Shown in pieces: positions 42,511 through 49,568 of a DNA stretch of 64,000 bases; the first letter of the stretch is position 1, and the number at the start of each line of letters is the position of its first letter. The notes beneath the pieces were generated by a model that ran no database searches, was not told where the DNA came from, and saw nothing but the letters and a program-made list of their open reading frames with translations. This stretch comes from a virus: the IMG/VR virus record IMGVR_UViG_3300020370_000002, positions 1 to 64,000 of that record, one strand, 5' to 3'. The translations under genes and the position numbers were made by a program.

Positions 42511-44300
42511 TCGAGTCTACTAATGTTCTCCCTTTTAACTACTTCTTTCTTTTCAAGAAGTGGGTGAGTCCAACCGTGTGAAACTATGTAAGTATTTAAA
42601 TCTTCGCTAAGAAGAACCTCTACTAGCTTCTCACGCCCTGTATCATCTAATACTGCGATGACTTCATCTAAGAAAAGTATGTTAAGTCGAGACTTCGAGA
42701 TGCTACTCATTAGCTTTCGAATAGCAATCAACGTGGCAGTATTCACTCTTGCTAACTCTCCTGAAGAAAGTGCGAGAATATCTACTATTTTGCCATCATC
42801 TTCAACCTGTACATTTAACTTATCATTAGATACTACAAATTCAAGAGTAAACCTTCCATCAGAAAGCTCTGCTAGATAGGTGTTCGCCAATTCTTCTAAC
42901 TCTTTTACAAGATTTTCGATCTTATAGGCAAGAAGTCCGTTTGTACTAAAGGACTTTTTTAATATTTCAAGATTCGACAGCAGGGCTTCCTGTTTTATGA
43001 GAACGTCCTGAAATTCTGCCAGTTCTAAAAGAAAAGCATTTGTTTGTTCTTGAATTACTTGGATTCGAGTGTTGTGCTTTGTTCTTCTTTCATTTTCCTT
43101 TGCTGTGTTCTCCAGTTCGCTCTTTCGTTCAAGTAACTGCGCACGAACGCTTTGTAACCGACTATCGAGCTCTTCTTTATCCAAAAGAGCCGTAGGAAGA
43201 TCCCGATCAATACTCTGCCAAAGTTCCTTCCAATCGTTTTCCAACTTTTTTGTTTCGTCAAATCTTTTGTTGTCATTCTTAATTCGTCTAATTTCTTCTG
43301 TAATCCGTTCAATTTCTTTCTCCGCATCTATTGCTTTTCGTGTTTCCGCCGCTACAAGTGACTGTTTGAAGGTCGGATCTACCTCCTGTTCGCACGTAGG
43401 ACATATATCCCCTAATTTATTCAACTTTTCTACAAGTCGTTGAGACCCCGCTGCGACTTGAGAGTGCTCTCCCATTTTTGTCTGTAAAGAGTCATACGAC
43501 TTTCTTTCAGTTACAGACGGGTTTTGTACTTCTTGTAAATTAATTTGACCTAATAAGGTTCTCAACTGATTATTTTTTGAGATTTTTTTATTTTTTTCCG
43601 AAATATTTTCAATTTCTTTCGTAAGATATCGGAATTGCTTCTCATCTTCATCCGAAGAAATTGGTAAATCTAACATGGGAAGTATGTTAGTATCCCCTAA
43701 TTTGTTATCTACTAACCATTTTTCTATCGTATCGAGCTTTGCTTGTACTCCGTTAATTTCCAAAGAAGCAACTCTAGCAGCCTCTTTAAAAATATCAAAT
43801 AGCTGGACATAGTTTTCAAGGTGTAGCAAATCGATCAAAAACTTTTTTCTGTTTGTATCTGTAGCGGTTAGAAACTGTAAACTCGCATTTGTATTTTGAT
43901 ACACTAACTGAGAAAAAGTTTTGAAATCTACACCGATAGTATCTTGTATGGTTTTGTATGTGTTTGTAGCTGTATGACTGGAGATATCCTCTCCGTTCTT
44001 TTCAAGCTTTACTTTTACACTTGTCTTTCTATCAATACTAACTACATAAGTATCTTCGTCTTTAGTAAAAACTAATCGTATATTATAGCCTTTACCTATA
44101 TATCTATTTGGTATATCTGCTTTTTTGATTCCTTTGGAATTTTTGTTGTACAGCGCCTCCTCTATAATTAGAGGTATAGAGGATTTGCCAGTACCATTTG
44201 TTCCAATGATTTGAGTTACAGTATTGTTATCAAGAAGTAACTCGTTGTTAGAACCATAGCTAAAGCAGTTATTCCACTGTAGCTGTTTTAGAGTAATCAT
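42507..44300 (-). CDS. SbcC/Rad50-like ATPase, T4 gp46-type
   Basis: The 597-residue protein has Walker A GTNGTGKS (33-40), long coiled coils with a central zinc hook CPTC near residue 300, the ABC signature LSSGELARVN near 513 and Walker B NILFLDEV near 544. It partners with the nuclease encoded just upstream (44269), overlapping by 32 bp. Together they process DNA ends for recombination-dependent replication. Confidence 0.95.
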   Translation of the reverse strand: MITLKQLQWNNCFSYGSNNELLLDNNTVTQIIGTNGTGKSSIPLIIEEALYNKNSKGIKKADIPNRYIGKGYNIRLVFTKDEDTYVVSIDRKTSVKVKLEKNGEDISSHTATNTYKTIQDTIGVDFKTFSQLVYQNTNASLQFLTATDTNRKKFLIDLLHLENYVQLFDIFKEAARVASLEINGVQAKLDTIEKWLVDNKLGDTNILPMLDLPISSDEDEKQFRYLTKEIENISEKNKKISKNNQLRTLLGQINLQEVQNPSVTERKSYDSLQTKMGEHSQVAAGSQRLVEKLNKLGDICPTCEQEVDPTFKQSLVAAETRKAIDAEKEIERITEEIRRIKNDNKRFDETKKLENDWKELWQSIDRDLPTALLDKEELDSRLQSVRAQLLERKSELENTAKENERRTKHNTRIQVIQEQTNAFLLELAEFQDVLIKQEALLSNLEILKKSFSTNGLLAYKIENLVKELEELANTYLAELSDGRFTLEFVVSNDKLNVQVEDDGKIVDILALSSGELARVNTATLIAIRKLMSSISKSRLNILFLDEVIAVLDDTGREKLVEVLLSEDLNTYIVSHGWTHPLLEKKEVVKRENISRLE

Positions 44301-45228
44301 TAAATGTTCCTATTATACTAGATATTTTATCTTTAGGAAGCTCTAGTATGTATTCCAGATACTCTGCTAGTTCTTCTCCTACACTCATTTCTTTATCGAG
44401 AACAAGGGTTGCTTCCGTACTTCGTTTCACAACTTTCTTATCTAAAAGTTCTGAGTTTTTTACTTTCGAGAGGTCTTGTATATCGCCTTCCAACTCATAA
44501 ATTGTGTGATGATAGTCGCTTGGAATCATCTCTTCAGCACTACTTACAGTCTTTCTCAGAAGCTGTGGTAAATAGAACTTATCCCACATCCAAGACCAAT
44601 CTTTATCATTTATAAGTAAATACCCTGTTTCTACCTCATTTCTATGAAATGAAGTAGTCATAGGACTTCCTGGGTATACAATATTTCTCTGAGTATTACT
44701 ATGCGCATGTAAGTCTCCTGCAAAAACTACAGGAAACTCAGCTAAGCGATCTAAATCTACTTCTGGTTTTACATGGGGAGGAATCTCTCCCCGCACATGA
44801 GTAAATAAAGGCATAGAAGTTTTAAATGTTTCTATACTGTCTTCTCGGTGTAAGTCCGCATAAGGAAGCACACTAAACCCTTTATCTGTATCCACATAAG
44901 AAAAATCGACAACATGAATCAAAGGATTTATGTCTCTACTTACTTGCTTTAATTGAGTAAAGAAAGTTCTATTTTTCTTTGTGGCTTCGTGGTTTCCATC
45001 GTAGATAAGAGTGGGGATGGTGACTCTTCGTATAAACGAAAAGTACAATTCTAACTCTTCCATAGTCGGAAGACGATCAAAGAGATCGCCTCCGATTATG
45101 TGCATATTGCATTGTTTTTCCTGTTCGCTGATTTGCTCGAAAAAAGACTCGTATCTTTTTTTCGCCCAAGCAACTGGGACATTCTTCTGCCCCAGTTTTA
45201 TGTGCCAATCGGCTGTAAACAGTATCAC
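44269..45228 (-). CDS. SbcD/Mre11-like nuclease, T4 gp47-type
   Basis: The 319-residue metallophosphoesterase has the ordered motifs FTADWHIK (Asp7, His9), GGDLFDR near 46, YDGNHEA near 78 and FAGDLHAHS near 170. These bind two metal ions for DNA cleavage. It is coupled to the SbcC-like gene and starts inside the end of the ssDNA-binding protein gene. Confidence 0.94.
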   Translation of the reverse strand: MILFTADWHIKLGQKNVPVAWAKKRYESFFEQISEQEKQCNMHIIGGDLFDRLPTMEELELYFSFIRRVTIPTLIYDGNHEATKKNRTFFTQLKQVSRDINPLIHVVDFSYVDTDKGFSVLPYADLHREDSIETFKTSMPLFTHVRGEIPPHVKPEVDLDRLAEFPVVFAGDLHAHSNTQRNIVYPGSPMTTSFHRNEVETGYLLINDKDWSWMWDKFYLPQLLRKTVSSAEEMIPSDYHHTIYELEGDIQDLSKVKNSELLDKKVVKRSTEATLVLDKEMSVGEELAEYLEYILELPKDKISSIIGTFNDYSKTATVE

Positions 45229-45851
45229 GCTACGTTAAACTCTGCTTCAAGGGTTTCGTCAATCTCAGAGACAGTCTCTTGGCGTATGCGGTCAAGAAGC
45301 TCTTTCTGAGCGTCAGGAGTAGGACGAGGCATCACGTCATCCATGGACTTTACATCCGCAGCAAGAGCCGCGTCAGAGTCCGAAAGTGCACTAGGCTTGC
45401 ACTTTAGAGGTTGTAACTGGTATTCCACATTATAGGGAAGAGGACCAGTTTTAACTCTCTTAAATTTGATTTCCCATCCAGTCTCAGGATCGGTAGGATC
45501 GCCTAAATCCTCTGCGGCAGTTATGATTTGCTCCCACAGCTTCTTTTTTAGATTAACAACTTTTACTTCACCGTTGTCAATGCACTGAGTTGCATAGCTC
45601 CAACCACACTTGAGGTCGGGGTAGTATTCACGAACCCAATCCTTCTCTTTGTTGTTGAACGCTTCTGCATTGCGATCAAAAGACAGACACTCCAAAGGAA
45701 TGTTCTTGTCGTTTTCGCCTTTGACCCAGTACACATAGCGAGCAAGAATGTCGCCTACGAGACGAAAAGAGTTGTCACCGTCTTTGTACTGAAATGTGCT
45801 GATAGAGGTTTTTTGAGCAGATCCCTTCTGCTGATTAAATGATATTGCCAT
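45225..45851 (-). CDS. Single-stranded DNA-binding protein, gp32-like role
   Basis: ATG at 45851 (MAISFNQQKGSAQK) after GGAG gives about 208 residues; a longer frame overlaps the upstream gene. The core has DGDNSFRLVGDILARYVYWVKG and CGWSYATQCIDNGEVKVVNL, the pattern of phage SSBs with conserved aromatic residues. The C-terminal part is acidic (SEIDETLEAEF), as in proteins that recruit replication partners. It lies directly before the SbcD/SbcC pair. Confidence 0.75.
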   Translation of the reverse strand: MAISFNQQKGSAQKTSISTFQYKDGDNSFRLVGDILARYVYWVKGENDKNIPLECLSFDRNAEAFNNKEKDWVREYYPDLKCGWSYATQCIDNGEVKVVNLKKKLWEQIITAAEDLGDPTDPETGWEIKFKRVKTGPLPYNVEYQLQPLKCKPSALSDSDAALAADVKSMDDVMPRPTPDAQKELLDRIRQETVSEIDETLEAEFNVA

Positions 45852-45852
45852 T

Positions 45853-46254
45853 TTAATGTATCTCCATTGGGGCTTCTTCGTATAGAAAGTGAAGTTGATC
45901 ACTATCTACATAAAGTAGTCTAGGGTTGTCTAAAAATATAAAAGGATCTATTGTTAAATGCAATAAATCCAATGAAAGTTTGCCGTGTGCAGCATACTCG
46001 GCGTATGAACGTGCACTGGCCATTGCTACGTAAATACAGATGTCTTTGTATGAATACTGATACGCATTATACAATAAAACATCTGGGTGTAGTAGAAAGG
46101 AGTCACCACGGAAATCAATATGAGAATATTTATATATTTTATCATACTGGTTTACTGGTAGTTCTTTTTCTACTAACATTTTTAAAACTCGCAAGACCTC
46201 GGAAGTATTTCCTCTGCAAGTTTCATAAATCTTTTTCCAATCGTAGAATAACAT
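45853..46254 (-). CDS. Conserved phage protein of unknown function
   Basis: The 133-residue protein begins MLFYDWKKIYETCRGN and contains DFRGDSFLLHPDVLLYN and VAMASARSYAEYAAHGK. I have seen proteins of this style in other marine phages but know no function. The promoter -10 element touches its ATG, so the expected transcription start lies just inside the frame; the real start may differ. It precedes the ssDNA-binding protein gene. Confidence 0.6.
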   Translation of the reverse strand: MLFYDWKKIYETCRGNTSEVLRVLKMLVEKELPVNQYDKIYKYSHIDFRGDSFLLHPDVLLYNAYQYSYKDICIYVAMASARSYAEYAAHGKLSLDLLHLTIDPFIFLDNPRLLYVDSDQLHFLYEEAPMEIH

Positions 46255-46283
46255 ATTATATCAAAAATTATAACTCATGTCAA
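46255..46283 (-). promoter_or_regulatory. Promoter for the SSB-to-nrd operon
   Basis: On the minus strand TTGACA (46283-46278) and TATAAT (46260-46255) are 17 bp apart, after an A/T-rich run ending TAC. It would drive the operon that ends at the terminator near 37.75 kb. The ATG of the next gene begins immediately after TATAAT, which is unusual. Confidence 0.85.
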
Positions 46284-46294
46284 GTATTATTTTT

Positions 46295-47578
46295 TTAAAG
46301 TTCCTGTATCTGGTAACCCTGTTTCATATAGTATCCCATCCTGTTGGAAGCCTGCCTGCGTGCAGTATTCCCTTTCAAGTGTACGTCTATAACGAGAGGG
46401 TCTTTCTTATCTTTCTTCTGTCTTATCACTCTGCCGATTAACTGAGTGAGTAGAGGCTCGTTATTCACTGGCGTACCTAAAATGAGGCAACTCAAGTCGT
46501 CTAGTGAGATGCCTTCTGAGAAAATAGCTTGTGTACCGAATAAAATATCTGCTTTTCCGTTTGAAATCTTAGACATGAGTGTTTTTCTCTCCTCATGCGG
46601 CACCTCACCCGTAACACAAACAGCTCTATCACCTGCCAGTTCGGCGCAGACCTGCAAAAAATGCACACGATCACTTACTACGAGCACTTTGTGCCCTTTC
46701 TTTGCGTAAAATGCGGCTAAAAGTGCAATGCTGTGCAGATATTCTTCATTGTAGGCTAAGTTTGTTACTTTATTTGCCCAAGGAATGTTACTTCCGTCCA
46801 TAAATCGTACTTCCGAGCGGTATACAAGTATGCTCGGAGTCATATAGTTTTCTTTTGGAGGTTTGATTACTTTTTGTCCAAAGTAATCACGAAATACTAC
46901 GTGTTTGCCATCTTTTCTTTCTATAGTGCCCGATAGGCCGATCTTATATCTTGCATAATTTGAGTCTATGACTTTAGAAAACGTTGGAGACGAGACATGA
47001 TGCATTTCGTCCAAGATGACGGTTCCAAATTCTCGACGTATATCTGGAATGCGACGGTACAGACTTTGAGTGTTCCCAATAACCACAGGACTGTCAATGT
47101 CCATTTTACCACTTCCAATAATACCTGCTGTAATTCCATATACTTTTTCTACCTCTGCCGCCCACTGGTTTCTTAGTGGAACTGTGTGTACAACTATAAG
47201 TGTTTTCTGCCCTAGTTTGCCAGCTATTGCAAGACCTGTAAAAGTCTTTCCCCAACTGACCCAAGCGTTTATTATACAGTTGTCATCAACTTCGTCAAAA
47301 GCATCCTTTTGGCTTGGTCGTAACTCAAACTTAAAGTCAGGAAAGTCGACTGGCTTTGTTATACGCTTATTGACTATTTCGTAGTCATCTGGGATTAGAT
47401 CCATTCGTCCAATCGGAATACTAACTAAGTTACTCTTAATACGTGCCATATTCTTAATAACTATAGGCGGATCTTTCCGATTGAACGAAGGAATCGTATA
47501 TGTCAGTTCTTTGCTTAAAATGTCTTTATATTTATCTGTTACTTCAAGATAAATACGGTTACTGACTACTGCTTTCAT
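46295..47578 (-). CDS. SF2 helicase, UvsW-like
   Basis: The 427-residue protein has WGKTFTGLAIAGKLG (Walker A variant near 112), VILDEMHH (DExH box near 193), GLSGTIERKD (motif III near 217) and QLIGRVIRQKKDKKDP (motif VI near 390). It resembles T4 UvsW and other DNA branch-migrating helicases that control recombination-dependent replication. The N-terminal about 90 residues are a separate DNA-binding-like part. Start overlaps the PhoH stop by 4 bp (ATGA). Confidence 0.9.
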   Translation of the reverse strand: MKAVVSNRIYLEVTDKYKDILSKELTYTIPSFNRKDPPIVIKNMARIKSNLVSIPIGRMDLIPDDYEIVNKRITKPVDFPDFKFELRPSQKDAFDEVDDNCIINAWVSWGKTFTGLAIAGKLGQKTLIVVHTVPLRNQWAAEVEKVYGITAGIIGSGKMDIDSPVVIGNTQSLYRRIPDIRREFGTVILDEMHHVSSPTFSKVIDSNYARYKIGLSGTIERKDGKHVVFRDYFGQKVIKPPKENYMTPSILVYRSEVRFMDGSNIPWANKVTNLAYNEEYLHSIALLAAFYAKKGHKVLVVSDRVHFLQVCAELAGDRAVCVTGEVPHEERKTLMSKISNGKADILFGTQAIFSEGISLDDLSCLILGTPVNNEPLLTQLIGRVIRQKKDKKDPLVIDVHLKGNTARRQASNRMGYYMKQGYQIQEL

Positions 47579-48228
47579 GCGTACTCTTTTGCTATAATAT
47601 ACTCTTTTACAAAACCGCTTCGTACAATATCCTCTACCCCAAACTCTATAAAATCAAATCGATTCATAGAAGCTAGAATCTCAAAAAACTCCTTCATTCC
47701 GTTCTGTTTTAGATCGGATTGTGAGAAGTCTCCGCAGAATATCACTCTACAGTTTTCCCCGACTCTTGTTATGATAGAGTCTAATTCATGAAAACTCATA
47801 TTTTGACACTCATCTATAAGTATAACTGCATCTCTGAGTGTGATACCTCTTATGTAAGAAGTAGTCATAAAATGCACTAATCTTTTAGTTTTAAGTATCT
47901 GGTATGCGTCTCCTCTTGCAAACAAATCAATAGATATGTCATAGTAAGGCTCTTCATACACTGAGCTTTTTTCTTTTTCAGTTCCTGGTAGAAAACCAAT
48001 ATCCCTAGTAGGAACTGCACTTCGTATGATTACTAACTTTTCATACTGATTTTTTGTCATATCGTCAAATGCAAGATAACATGATATGAAAGTCTTTCCC
48101 GTGCCTGCACACCCATGCAGAACTAAATTTTTATCACTTTCAAAAGCAACTAATTGATTACGGGTCAAAGGTTCTATCTCTGCTAGTTCTAAACCAGAAC
48201 CATTCAGAGTTTTACTACGTTTAGCCAT
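47575..48228 (-). CDS. PhoH-like ATPase
   Basis: The 217-residue protein has HGCAGTGKT (Walker A, 38-46) and ILIDECQNMS (Walker B near 137), the PhoH pattern. PhoH is widespread in marine phages and is used as a marker gene; its role is uncertain, with RNA or DNA helicase activity proposed. AGGAAAA precedes the ATG. It overlaps the helicase gene by 4 bp. Confidence 0.92.
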   Translation of the reverse strand: MAKRSKTLNGSGLELAEIEPLTRNQLVAFESDKNLVLHGCAGTGKTFISCYLAFDDMTKNQYEKLVIIRSAVPTRDIGFLPGTEKEKSSVYEEPYYDISIDLFARGDAYQILKTKRLVHFMTTSYIRGITLRDAVILIDECQNMSFHELDSIITRVGENCRVIFCGDFSQSDLKQNGMKEFFEILASMNRFDFIEFGVEDIVRSGFVKEYIIAKEYA

Positions 48229-48231
48229 AGT

Positions 48232-48726
48232 TTATATTTTCCTGCGAGTATCCTTGAGTTTTTCTTCAGAATACTCATATAGCAGCCAAGGTATATCGTT
48301 TAGATGTAAAATACCTGCCCAAGTTCTTCCGTCCTCTGGAGGTCTCGGAATCGTAAACGGAAAGTTTATTCCTTTGACCCATAAAATTGAGGCGACCTCT
48401 TTTCTCTCAACCTTTCTGATTTTGTAATACTTAAGTTTACACATCAAGGTCTTGTCATAGATAAAAGGATCGCCTTTTGAGTCAATAAAATTTTTTCCCG
48501 CTTGTTTTATTATGCCGATATGGCTGATAAGAGCGTTTCGCAGAGGAAACAGATTCTTAAAAGGAGTCTGTAGTCTGCGAATACCCAAAGTTTGCCCAGG
48601 CATATTCTTATCGTCTAGTAACTGATCGTCTAAGAATAGCAGTCCGTCAGAATAACTCCAGTTGCTTCCAGTAATCTTGAAAACTGGGAAAGTTACGCTT
48701 TGAACGTCCCTGTATGTAACTATCAA
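48232..48726 (-). CDS. Unknown 164-residue protein
   Basis: The proposed TTG start (48726) follows GGAG by six bases and lies 80 bp inside the previous gene. The protein is beta-rich with aromatic residues (WSYSDGLLFLDDQLL, ILWVKGINFPFTIPRPP). No family recognised. It sits between the Fe-S genes and phoH. Confidence 0.55.
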   Translation of the reverse strand: MIVTYRDVQSVTFPVFKITGSNWSYSDGLLFLDDQLLDDKNMPGQTLGIRRLQTPFKNLFPLRNALISHIGIIKQAGKNFIDSKGDPFIYDKTLMCKLKYYKIRKVERKEVASILWVKGINFPFTIPRPPEDGRTWAGILHLNDIPWLLYEYSEEKLKDTRRKI

Positions 48727-48874
48727 CTACTTCTCCATATGGGGCATAGTATTTTATTTTTATATCTGTTGCTCCCTCTCTTTCTAGCATCTGGCAGTAT
48801 TCGTACCTGCCGAGGGGAGATTTAACTTTGGCTTTGTACTTCTTGCCGTCGTAGTTCCATGCTGCTTTGTACAA
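48647..48874 (-). CDS. Small unknown protein
   Basis: A TTG start at 48874 follows AAAAGGAG with good spacing, giving 75 residues that begin MYKAAWNYDGKKYKAKVKS. It is basic with many Tyr. It overlaps the next gene by 80 bp in another frame. The strong ribosome site supports that it is translated. Function unknown. Confidence 0.6.
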   Translation of the reverse strand: MYKAAWNYDGKKYKAKVKSPLGRYEYCQMLEREGATDIKIKYYAPYGEVVDSYIQGRSKRNFPSFQDYWKQLELF

Positions 48875-48886
48875 CTTTTTCTCCTT

Positions 48887-49195
48887 TTAAATGGTGAAGC
48901 TAACGCCACACCCGCACGCATCCTGTACATTAGGATTGTTTATTGTAAGCGAAGAACCTATGAGTTCTTCATGATAGTCTACTGTGCTTCCATGTACTGC
49001 CGTTAGGGCAGCTTCACCAACAACCACTAGATCATCTACTAATGTAAAGGTTAGTGGGAGTTCATCACAGTAGTCCCAAGTATATTCAAAACCCGCACAG
49101 CCACTAGGCTTCAGGTCTAAGAGTATATACTTCTTATTCTTCTCAATACGTTTACTGTTAAGATACTTCTTGGCACTCGCAGTTATGGTTAACAT
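48887..49195 (-). CDS. iscA: A-type Fe-S carrier, IscA/ErpA family
   Basis: The 102-residue protein has the three conserved cysteines: Cys33 in SGCAGFEY, and Cys94 and Cys96 in DACGCGVSF, following NNPNV. These bind and pass on Fe-S clusters. Length and motifs match IscA/ErpA. An extra Cys43 is present. It overlaps the iscU gene by 38 bp, so the two are translated together. Whether it acts like IscA or ErpA cannot be decided here. A host-derived auxiliary gene is likely. Confidence 0.95.
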   Translation of the reverse strand: MLTITASAKKYLNSKRIEKNKKYILLDLKPSGCAGFEYTWDYCDELPLTFTLVDDLVVVGEAALTAVHGSTVDYHEELIGSSLTINNPNVQDACGCGVSFTI

Positions 49196-49568
49196 TTTTA
49201 CCCTTGTAATCCTCTATTGCAGCTTTTATTGCGTCTTCAGCTAAGACACTACAGTGGATCTTGACTGGGGGCAAGGAAAGTTCGTCCGCAATTTCGGTGT
49301 TCTTGATTTGAAGAGCTGTATCAAGGCTTCGTCCCTTAACCCACTCGGTAAGGAGAGAGCTTGAAGCAATGGCGGATCCACATCCGTAAGTTTTAAACTT
49401 AGCATCTTCAATGATGTTTTCATTATTGACTCGTATTTGTAGTCGCATAACATCCCCGCAAGCAGGTGCACCAACCATCCCCGTACCCACGGAGTCGTCT
49501 CCTTCGTCAAGTCGCCCAACGTTTCTTGGTCGTTCATAGTGTTCTAATACCTTATCAGAGTATGCCAT
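49158..49568 (-). CDS. iscU: Fe-S cluster scaffold, IscU
   Basis: The start is ATG 49568, which lies inside the end of the polymerase gene, giving 136 residues. Cys37, Asp39, Cys63, His105 and Cys106 and the LPPVK motif (99-103) that host HscA recognises sit at the same positions as in E. coli IscU. The first 120 residues align closely with that protein. The C-terminus adds an NCEC tail. It should build [2Fe-2S] clusters from host IscS sulfur. The 14-bp overlap with polA implies coupled translation. Confidence 0.96.
   Translation of the reverse strand: MAYSDKVLEHYERPRNVGRLDEGDDSVGTGMVGAPACGDVMRLQIRVNNENIIEDAKFKTYGCGSAIASSSLLTEWVKGRSLDTALQIKNTEIADELSLPPVKIHCSVLAEDAIKAAIEDYKGKNVNHNCECQEVS

Noticed and set aside
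43069-43443. Plus-strand frame inside the SbcC-like gene
   Set aside because: The minus frame has all ABC ATPase and zinc hook motifs; the plus frame is Ser/Cys-rich noise.
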